A stretch of 37,500 nucleotides of DNA from Symbiodinium natans (taxonomy: Eukaryota > Sar > Dinophyceae > Suessiales > Symbiodiniaceae): NCBI GenBank assembly GCA_905221605.1, contig CAJNDS010000125.1, positions 898,196 to 935,695 on the forward strand, written 5' to 3'. Positions 10,077 to 17,253 of the stretch are shown here, one piece after another; within the stretch, counting starts at the first letter, position 1, and every line of letters begins with the position of its first letter. The notes below the pieces were generated by a model, which worked only from the letters and a program-made list of their open reading frames with translations, had not been told where the DNA came from and searched no databases. The position numbers were made by a program, and so were the translations under genes.

Positions 10077-10207
10077 TTACCCTAAACCCTAAACCCTAAA
10101 CCCTAAACCCTAAACCCTAAACCCTAAACCCTAAACCCTAAACCCTAAACCCTAAACCCTAAACCCTAAACCCTAAACCCTAAACCCTAAACCCTAAACC
10201 CTAAACC
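10077..10207 (+). repeat. CCCTAAA array
   Basis: About 18 nearly perfect CCCTAAA units. 9960-10075 upstream is C-rich, low-complexity unique sequence without an exon. Confidence 0.95.
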
Positions 10208-10249
10208 CCAAATCTTGTCATGTTGGGGCTGCCCCACTTGAGTCTCCCA

Positions 10250-10282
10250 GGAATGAGGAACTTCCGGAAATCAGCCTTGAGG
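10250..10282 (+). CDS. Candidate micro-exon
   Basis: After GTCTCCCAG one frame reads NEELPEISLE up to a possible GC donor (GCTAGG). It is too short to be sure. The frame is also open upstream. Confidence 0.25.
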
Positions 10283-10350
10283 CTAGGGTTTAGGGTTTAG
10301 GGTTTAGGGTTTAGGGTTTAGGGTTTAGGGTTTAAGGTGTTAGGGTTTAG

Positions 10351-10418
10351 GACCTGTTTCCCAAATTCCCTACGAACTACGAACCAGGAAGCCTAAGGCA
10401 ATCAGAATGTGCCGCAGG
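10351..10418 (+). CDS. Candidate exon starting at an in-array acceptor
   Basis: The last TTTAG of a TTTAGGG-type block serves as acceptor. The exon reads DLFPKFPTNYEPGSLRQSEC and ends just before GTTTAGGG. It is one of several exons whose two splice sites both lie at the edges of TTTAGGG units. Unknown protein. Confidence 0.45.
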
Positions 10419-10724
10419 GTTTAGGGTTTAGGACTCAGAGCTTAGGATTTCGGATTTGTGCCCATGTCCATGTTTTAGGGAAAAAGTTGACAGACAAGCC
10501 CCCTTAAACGAACAAGGGTTTAGGATTTAGGGGGAGGTAGACCACGGTCAAGGGAGGTCTTACTCAGACCCCTATAAGGATGTACCCTTTAAGAGGTTCC
10601 CTTAATATACTCCGAATACGGTCCTTAGATTCCCCTCTGAGGATTTTTAAAGAAAGGTCCCGGAACCCAAAGGTGCAACCTTAGGAGCCCAAGGTAAAAT
10701 CCCATGATTCTCTAAGATTGGTTC

Positions 10725-10848
10725 TACAGGGTGGGGCCCCCTAGTTATAAGTAGAGTTATAAGGGCCCTAAATTGGGTTCTAAGGACCCTAAGTTAGGTT
10801 ATAAGTCCCTTAACTACAGTTAGTATAGTAAGGGGGCCCCACCCTGTA
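10725..10848 (+). mobile_element. MITE family A, copy 1
   Basis: 124 bp including flanking TA dinucleotides. The ends CAGGGTGGGGCCCCCT and AGGGGGCCCCACCCTG are perfect 16-bp inverted repeats. Copies at 11831-11954 and 29089-29183. The TA target and lack of coding capacity fit a Tc1/mariner- or PIF-type non-autonomous element. Confidence 0.9.
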
Positions 10849-10976
10849 TGGGCCCTTAATATGGTCTCTTACCCTCTCTCAAGGGTTCTAAAGTAGGGGC
10901 CCTTGGGCTGTACAGGGTATAAGGGGTGAAAAAGGGGCTCCTCCTTTCCAAGGGCCCATGGTAAGGGACAATGTGG
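10849..10976 (+). mobile_element. MITE family B, copy 2
   Basis: Directly abuts MITE A copy 1. Starts TGGGCCCTTAATATGGTC and ends AAGGGACAATGT. Its order of segments matches the reverse complement of 9844-9958. Confidence 0.65.
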
Positions 10977-10986
10977 CTACCCTTAG

Positions 10987-11101
10987 AGATTCGGAATGGG
11001 CGGGCACCTGCACGTGCTGAGAGCTGGCATCTCCGGATGGAGCCGACACTCAGCGGGTCTGCTGCATGTTGGAAGCTGCGGGAACTGGCAGACTTCTTCA
11101 G
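10987..11101 (+). CDS. Candidate exon (strand uncertain)
   Basis: Plus strand: after ACCCTTAG the frame reads IRNGRAPARAESWHLR, then MEPTLSGSAACWKLRELADF, and ends CTTCAG|GTTTAG, good splice edges on both sides. Minus strand: an open frame with KKSASSRSFQHAADP and a GTGCCC donor is also possible. I prefer plus because both boundaries are better. Confidence 0.45.
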
Positions 11102-11439
11102 GTTTAGGGTTTAGGAATCAGGGTTTACATTTAGGGGTTTAGGGTTTTGGGCTTTTGGGTCTAGACCTAAACCGCAGATCCGAATGATCCTAAACCCAAA
11201 CCTCAAGTCACTAATCCAAAACTTCGCCGGAGCCTAAGTCGGAGGGTGTAGGGTTCGGGGCAGGGTTACTCGTATCTACCAACTTTTTGCAGTGGTCACG
11301 TCTTAGCTGGTCCATAGTTCAGCCCTGAACCCCCTGGACACTGAAACGTCGCCTGCGCCATGCACCATGGGCAACCACATGGTCCCTTAGTATGATGCTT
11401 TGCTTGTTTGTTTTTTCACAGGTGCATACATCTGATAAT

Positions 11440-11625
11440 AAGGTGCATTTACATTCTAAACCATTATGCCACAATGTGAGCCCTAAACCCCTCATGCCGT
11501 TATAAAACCCTAAACGCCTTATGCCGTAACATCAGCCCTAAACCCCTTATGCCGTAATGTGTTTCCTAAACCCTCAATAAAATCCTAAAGCCTTTATGCT
11601 GTTATCTGAACCCAAGCCCTTTAAG
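11440..11625 (+). repeat. Degenerate ~38-bp repeat mixing CCCTAAA with CTTATGCCGTAA
   Basis: Four or five degenerate units combine CCCTAAACCCC with TTATGCCGTAATGT-like sequence. It looks like a telomere unit captured into a longer minisatellite. No coding content. Confidence 0.75.
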
Positions 11626-11683
11626 CAATAAACCCTAAACTCTAAGGGTATAAGCAGTCAACCCTGAACTCTAAGGGTAGCTA

Positions 11684-11803
11684 TATGGGCCCTCAATATG
11701 GTCCCTTACCTCCTTGAAAGGGTTCTGATGTGTGGGCCCCTAAGGGGTATATAAGGGATCCCCTGTTAAGGGCCCAGAATTGCCAAGGGCCCATATCAAC
11801 CCT
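11684..11803 (+). mobile_element. MITE family B, copy 3
   Basis: Starts ATGGGCCCTCAATATGGTCC and ends CAAGGGCCCAT. Same segment order as copy 2 but with several indels, so it is an older copy. Confidence 0.6.
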
Positions 11804-11830
11804 CGACCCTGAACCCTCAACCCTAAACCC

Positions 11831-11954
11831 TACAGGGTGGGGCCCCCTAGTTATAAGTAGAGTTATAAGGGCCCTAAATTGGGTTATAAGGACCCTAAGT
11901 TAGGTTATAAGTCCCTTAACTACAGTTAGTATAGTAAGGGGGCCCCACCCTGTA
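11831..11954 (+). mobile_element. MITE family A, copy 2
   Basis: 124 bp, nearly identical to copy 1 (a T/A difference inside GGGTT-TAAGG is visible), inserted at TA inside a telomere-like CCCTAAA context. The near identity implies recent movement or conversion. Confidence 0.9.
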
Positions 11955-11996
11955 GACCTTAAAGCCTGAACCCTAAACCCTTACAATCCCCCACAC

Positions 11997-12048
11997 CAAT
12001 GGCTGGAGCTTGCTGGGCCAGCTCCTGCAGTAGCTCTTCTACAAAGGA
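11997..12048 (-). CDS. Candidate minus-strand exon
   Basis: On the minus strand, GGCTCAG precedes a frame reading SFVEELLQELAQQAPAI plus one base, followed by donor-like GTGTGG. The helical composition is convincing. The plus strand offers only a weak frame. No partner exon could be joined with confidence. Confidence 0.45.
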
Positions 12049-12170
12049 CTGAGCCGAAGAAGTGTTGTGTTTAGGCTTGGGGTTTAGGGTTTTGGGCTTA
12101 GGGCTTAGGGCTTAGGGTTTAGGGTGCGGAGGCCAGGCAGTCCTTCAATCCTTAGCGTGCGACTTTGTCA

Positions 12171-12234
12171 GCACTTGCTGCCCACAGAGACGTCAGAACT
12201 TGTTGCCGATAGAGAAGACAAAAGTCGTGGCAGG
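12171..12234 (+). CDS. Candidate exon
   Basis: ACTTTGTCAG precedes HLLPTETSELVADREDKSRG, followed by AGG|GTAGTT. The acceptor and donor are both good. A minus-strand frame over 12152-12232 is open too, but it lacks an acceptor because its upstream flank is CCCTAAA repeat with no AG. Confidence 0.45.
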
Positions 12235-12300
12235 GTAGTTTAGGGTTTAGGGTTTAGGGTTTATGGTAACTCCTTTTCATTCCTAGCTTACTCCTGGGTC

Positions 12301-12374
12301 CTTTTTTTTGGGGGGGGGGGGGGGGGTGGGGGGGGGGGGGGGGCGGGGGGGGGGGGGGTGGGGGGGGGGGGGTG

Positions 12375-12410
<36 letters not shown>

Positions 12411-12680
12411 GTGGGGGGGGGGGGGCGGGGGGGGGGCGGGCGGGGTGGGGGGGGGGGGGTGGGGGGGGGTGGCGGGGGGGGGGGGGGGGGGCGCGGGGGG
12501 GGCGGGCGGGGGGGGGGGCGGGGGGGGTGGGGGGAGGGGTGTGGGGAGGTGGGCCGGGGGAGGGGGGGGGGGGGGGGGCGGGGAAGCGGGGGGCGGCGGG
12601 GGGGGCGAGGGGAGGGGGGGGGGGGGGGCGGGGAGGGGCGGGCGGGGGGGGGCGGGGGGGCGGGGGGGGGCGGGGGGGGT
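12301..12680 (+). repeat. G-rich low-complexity tract
   Basis: T8 followed by about 370 bp of G broken by single C, T or A. On the other strand it is C-rich. Quadruplex formation is likely. Assembly or consensus error is also likely here, so length and interruptions should not be trusted. ORFs on both strands (poly-G, or poly-P/A) are artefacts of composition. Confidence 0.95.
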
Positions 12681-12945
12681 TATCGCTTGAACAAGTGGCT
12701 TTCCGGCATGCAGGCTTTGTGACTTACTGGTGCTTTTATAAGGATGCCTGATTTCCCTATGAAGAACCAGTAAGCCCAGGATCGGTATACACTTCATCGA
12801 AGCATGCCACCTCTTGGTAAGCAACCTAACACCCTAATCCCTAAACCTTAAACCCTAAACCCTAAACCCCTAAACCCTAACCCCTACCGCCACCCCTCTC
12901 ACCTCTATTGGAGTAGGCGTGCGCAGTCGAGCGTTCAGCGAGACC

Positions 12946-12968
12946 ATGGCAGGCTCTGCTCGAGCTGA
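12946..12968 (+). CDS. Candidate first coding exon
   Basis: GCGAGACCATGG gives a well-placed start. The frame reads MAGSARA plus GA and is cut by a consensus donor, GTAAGT. GTGCGCAG at 12921-12928 could be a trans-splicing acceptor for a spliced leader. The next exon of this gene was not identified with matching phase. Confidence 0.45.
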
Positions 12969-13013
12969 GTAAGTCCCTGGCCCACGAGTTTAGGGTTTAG
13001 GGTTAACCTGAAT

Positions 13014-13085
13014 AGTTTGCCAAAAAGTTTGCCAACAAGTTCACCGAAATTTTGCCAAAAGTTCCAAGTTTCCCAAACGTTTCAA
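13014..13085 (+). repeat. AAGTTTGCCAA minisatellite-like stretch
   Basis: Five or six degenerate 11-13-bp units (AAGTTTGCCAA, AAGTTCACCGAA, AAGTTCCAAG), followed at 13118-13160 by a GGCTTTGGCTTGG-type repeat. Confidence 0.7.
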
Positions 13086-13265
13086 AGGTTCCTTAAACAT
13101 GATTGACAAAGGAATTTGGAATGGCTTTGGCTTGGTTTGGCTGGCTCTGCTTTGGCTCGCTGCGAGTTGTGACTGGGTAGCTTTGGGGTGGGCATGTCTT
13201 CACGCTATTGCGTTCAGCTGGCCACTGCCACACCCTAAACCCTAAACCCTAACCCTACGCAGGGC

Positions 13266-13320
13266 TCTAAGTCAAGGGTCATGAAGGCTGAGGGGGCTTT
13301 GGTGTGTGGAGTTTACCAGG
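13266..13320 (+). CDS. Candidate exon
   Basis: CCTACGCAG|G, then the frame GSKSRVMKAEGALVCGVYQ, ending at CAGG|GTATGG. Good canonical edges. Its phase does not join the first exon at 12946 directly, so an intermediate exon would be needed. Confidence 0.45.
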
Positions 13321-13394
13321 GTATGGGTTTAGGGTTTAGGGTTTAGGGGTTTAGGGGTTTAGGGTTCAGGGTTCAGGGTTTGGGGTTTCGGGCT

Positions 13395-13500
13395 TCCAGG
13401 GCTTGCGCAGGCAGACGCGCTTGGAGCATTCCTCCTCGGTGAGCTCAAGATGCAGGCATCGGTCTGGTCCTCGAGCAGCTTGGCTGCGAGTTGAGGGGTC
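13395..13500. CDS. Candidate exon, strand ambiguous
   Basis: Minus strand reads RCLHLELTEEECSKRVCLRK, a very protein-like segment. Plus strand reads ADALGAFLLGELKMQASVW to a TGA, after an acceptor GCGCAG. I cannot decide; one of the two is probably real. Confidence 0.4.
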
Positions 13501-13505
13501 CGCAG

Positions 13506-13590
13506 GGGTTTAGGGTTTAGGGTTTAGGGTTTAGGGTTTAGGGTTTAGGGTTTAGGGTTTAGGGTTTAGGGTTTAGGGTTTAGGGTTTAG
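13506..13590 (+). repeat. TTTAGGG array
   Basis: About 12 perfect TTTAGGG units. The unique region 13591-13860 that follows has only a short frame starting MSNSLNKPESKSPKTT on the plus strand and a poly-A run; I do not call a gene there. Confidence 0.95.
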
Positions 13591-13872
13591 GGCATCTAAG
13601 GCTCTAAAGTCATGAGTAACAGCCTAAACAAACCGGAAAGCAAGAGCCCGAAAACCACCATAGCATCCAAATTATTCCTTGAAACCCTCGAACCTAAACC
13701 CTCAAACTGAAAAACTACAAGCAAACTCTGAATACACCCTGTAGGAACTTGCAAAAATCCGTAAAAAAAAAAAAAAAAAAAAAACCGAGACAGCCCTAAA
13801 CAAAGACGATAAAACATTCAGCCCGAAACCTTGACCCTAAACCCTGAACCCTACACCCTGAACCCAACAAAC

Positions 13873-13954
13873 CACCGTTCCTAGACTCGCCAACTACCCT
13901 ATCAATAGGGGCTGTAAGGCCTTGGATGTAGGTAAAGTCCGGTAGTTGGGAGGG
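13873..13954. repeat. Imperfect inverted repeat
   Basis: CGCCAACTACC and GGTAGTTGGG lie about 55 bp apart inside unique sequence, so this could be a small foldback element. Confidence 0.5.
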
Positions 13955-14145
13955 GTTCTGGTAAGCCCTAAACCCTAAACCTTAAACCCTAGACCCGAAA
14001 CCCTGAAACCCTGAACCCTAAACCGAAAGCCCTGGTTCCTGCACCCGAAACCCTCAACACTAAACCCTGAACCCGAAGCCCCTAAACCCTAAACCCTAAA
14101 CCCTAAACCCTAAAGCCTAAACCCTAAACCCTAAACCCTGATCAG

Positions 14146-15210
14146 AGGCGACTCCGAAGCCCTGAGCGTCCTCCTCAAGGATGCCTATGGCGAGGCGTCG
14201 CTGCAGGCGCGGGGGGTGTAGGAGGGCTAGGAGTTTGGGGTTTAGGGTTTAGGGTTTGGGGTTTAGGGTTTGGGGTTTGGGGAGAAGGGTTTGGGGTTGA
14301 GGGTTTGGGGTTTAGGGGTTAGGAGGGTTTAGGGCAAGTTGAGGCTTTCGGGTTTCAGGAGTTGAGGGTTTAGGAGTTGTGGGTATCGGGTTTTAGGAGC
14401 TTAGGGTTCAGGGATGTCGGGTAGGGCTGAGGGTTGGCAAGATGTTGTTTGCTTTCTGTGGTTTCCTGGACTCACTATAGGACCCTATACTAGATTAATG
14501 CCCGCATCATGTTTCTACAGGCACTAAATCCTATCGCTCCATCTCACCCAGATGTATATCACCTTCATCTATACCCTAGACCCATAAGTTTTAGGGTTTT
14601 GTACTTGGTGTTTTTTCGGGCTTTCGGGCTTAGGATTTAAGGTTTAGGGTTTAGGCCCTAAACCTCAAACCCTGAACCCTGAGCCCGAAACCCTTAGCCC
14701 TGTCTTGATCGTTAGGATGCTCTACAAACTCACAAACTTTAAGCGTTTAGGGTTTAGGGCTCAGGGGCTTAGGGCAAAGAGTTTAGGATGGGAGTACCCT
14801 AAACCCTTTGAGTTTAAGGTTTTCTGGTTTAGGGTTCAGGGAGTCTAAACCCGAAACCCTACAAACCCTACAAGAACCGTAGAAACCCTAAAAACCATAA
14901 ACCCTAAACTAAGCCCTAACCCTAAACCCTGAACCCTACAAGATCTTGCGGCTTGCCAGGCCCTTCTCGACTTCGGTGAGAAAGGGCTTCGCGTCCTTCC
15001 GCGGTGGAGGTGCCTACAAGAAATCCGAAGTTTGGTGTTTAGGGTTTAGGGTTTAGGGCTCATTCGTAGGGTGTTTAGGTTTCAGGGTTTAGGGTTTAGG
15101 GTTTAGGGTTTAGGGTTCAGGGTTCCCTAGAGCAACTTGTGTACCGTTGCCAAAGGGACTCAGTTTCACCTCAGTTGTTGATACATCTTCTCCTGTTCTG
15201 GAGAATATAG
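14146..15210 (+). CDS. Four-exon gene fragment, unknown protein
   Basis: Exons 14146-14215, 14521-14587, 14943-15034 and 15133-15210 join with consistent phases (0, 1, 0) and GT-AG edges. Peptides in order: GDSEALSVLLKDAYGEASLQ; ALNPIAPSHPDVYHLHLYP; LAACQALLDFGEKGLRVLP then RWRCLQEIRSL; QLVYRCQRDSVSPQLLIHLL; stop TAG at 15208. The exon 2 acceptor is GTTTCTACAG. The introns hold degenerate TTTAGGG and CCCTAAA. The composition suggests helical repeats, perhaps ankyrin/ARM-like in the third exon, but I cannot assign a family. The N terminus is not identified. Confidence 0.6.
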
Positions 15211-15288
15211 GCTACCCTAGGTATGGCTCACTGCATGTTGAGTTTTCGAAGGTTACAGGTTGGGGTTTTAGGGGTTGAGGGTTGTGAG

Positions 15289-15541
15289 CTTACGTCTTTG
15301 ACGTCACGATGCCGACCTACTTGGAGAGGTTTAGGGTTCAGGTTTTAGGGTTTAGGGTTTAGGTTTTAGGGATAAATTGGGATGTAAGTCTGGTAACGAG
15401 GGCAAGACATCTGATTTTGGGGTACTTGCAAGTAGTCCTGATTTTAGCTACTCACGAACCTTCAAGGAATCCTCGAAGCTCGAGGCCCCAACCCTGAATC
15501 TCTTCCCAACCGTAAGCCCAAAGAACTGCAAGTCACCATGA
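15289..15541 (+). CDS. Two-exon 3' gene end joined by a telomere-repeat mini-intron
   Basis: Exon 15289-15328, after GTTGTGAG, reads YVFDVTMPTYLE plus AG. Exon 15370-15541 reads DKLGCKSGNEGKTSDFG, LASSPDFSYSRTFKESSK and LEAPTLNLFPTVSPKNCKSP, then TGA. The intron, 15329-15369, is 41 nt and is nothing but TTTAGGG-type units, starting GTTTAG and ending TTTTAG. The phases match (AG+G = Arg). An alternative end is the donor GTAAGC at 15512. Unknown family. Such a short intron is unusual, so the junction needs RNA evidence. Confidence 0.55.
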
Positions 15542-15727
15542 CTTTGTCATAGTGGGTTAACATTTTACATGTTTTTTGGGTACTTAAACTCAATAAGGAA
15601 TAGATTTTTACATTTTTAGCACTATCCCAACCATGAACTATACCCTAAAGCCTAAACCCTAAACCCAAAACCCTCAACCGCAGGTGGCCCGAAAATTTGG
15701 GTTTAGCGTTTCGGATTCAGGATTAAA

Positions 15728-15818
15728 GGGTTTAGGGTTTAGGGTTTAGGGTTTAGGGTTTAGGGTTTAGGGTTTAGGGTTTAGGGTTTAGGGTTTAGGG
15801 TTTAGGGTTTAGGGTTTA
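15728..15818 (+). repeat. TTTAGGG array
   Basis: About 13 perfect units. With degenerate units to 15970 it forms the spacer before the acidic-protein gene. No exon seen in 15542-16075 apart from a possible 5' UTR from about 15989. Confidence 0.95.
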
Positions 15819-15988
15819 AACCGTAATCCCTGAAGCCCGAAGTTCATTCCATCAGCCCAAACACTGCAAGCCCTGTGAGGCCCCTGCAACCTCCTTGGTT
15901 TTGGGCTATCATTAGGGGGGGTTTAGGGTTTAGGGATTAGGGTTTAGGGCTTAGGGTTTAGGGTTTAGGGCTATTCTCGTAGCTTCAC

Positions 15989-16075
15989 AGTTCGCCCGCG
16001 CAGCCGCTTTCTTGGGTTTACGGATTCCCGTGGCGGTTTCGGCACCAATCGTGTGCCACCAGCGACCTCCGCGCC
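15989..16075 (+). promoter_or_regulatory. Possible 5' UTR with trans-splice acceptor
   Basis: GTAGCTTCACAG at 15978-15989 is an acceptor-like site 86 nt upstream of the start codon, in non-repetitive sequence. Dinoflagellate mRNAs receive a trans-spliced leader, so this is a candidate addition site. No TATA box is expected or seen. Confidence 0.35.
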
Positions 16076-17222
16076 ATGAAGCGGGCCGCAGAAGCCGCGG
16101 AGGTACCGGAGCCACCGGCCAAAACTGCGAAGACTGCAGCTGAGAGAGCAGAGGGGCAGCAAGGTCTTGGACAACCTGCAGGTATCTACCATATTCATGA
16201 CACTTTGTGGTGCTTATCTGTAACTTTACATCTTTAGCCTTTTTGGGTTCATTGGGTTAAGAGACAAGGCAGCTAAAAAGTCAATTTATAGCTACCCTGC
16301 TAAGAGCAGCCAAGGACAATGGTGGCCGGCCATTCAAGGTCGAAGTGCAGTGGCCGGGTGCCAAGGCCCAGATAAAGGTTTTCAAGATGAAGGGTGAGGC
16401 GGAAGAGGAGGAAGAGGAGGAGGACGAGGAGAAGGACGAGGAGGACAAGGAGGAGGACCCCCGCAGTCTAGGCCGTTGTTCGTTTGTTGTTTTTGGGTTT
16501 AGGTTCCCTTATTAAACCAAAAAGGGCACCTTTTTGATTATTCCTAGGTTATTCCTGGGTCTTGAGGACGAGGAAAAGGACGACGACGATAACGAAGACG
16601 AAGCTGGATCGGGTGCGAAGGTCAGGGTTTTAACGGCCGGAGATCTTGCACAGCAGTTGTTCCTGGGTCATTGTTGAAACTCATTTACCTTTCTATGATT
16701 TCTTAAAAGGAACAAGCATGACGATTTTTGAGGAGTACCCCAACTCGGGATCTTCCCCCTAATACTAACAGTCCCAAATAGGGATTATAGTACCCCCTTA
16801 CTATAGAACCCTAAACCCTAAACCCTAAACCCTAAACCCTAAACCCTAAACCCTAAACCCTAAACCCTAAACCCTAAACCCTAAACCCTAAACCCTAAAC
16901 CCTAAACCGGTCTATTCAGGACTGTTAGTATAAGGGGGAACATCCTAGCCCCAACAATCAGGTTCGGGGACCCCACACATCCCCTCATGGTGCAGTTGGC
17001 CGGCGGCCCGCAAGGAGCTCCTAAACCCCAAACCCCAAACCCCCTAAACCCTAAACCCTAAACCCTCCGGGCGGCCAGCAAGAAGGAGATGGGGACGGCG
17101 AGGAGGAAGTCAAGGTACCCTACGAAGATGCTCGGAGTGCCCAGTTCATCCCTTGTTTCTTTTTTTTTATTTTTTTGGGGGGGGGGGGGGGTCGGGGGGG
17201 GGGGGCGGGGGGGGGGGGGCGT

Positions 17223-17253
<31 letters not shown>

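Noticed and set aside
12288-12824. ORFs of 110-178 codons rich in Gly/Arg or Pro/Ala
   Set aside because: Produced by the G-rich tract, whose composition lacks stop codons; also a likely assembly-unreliable region.
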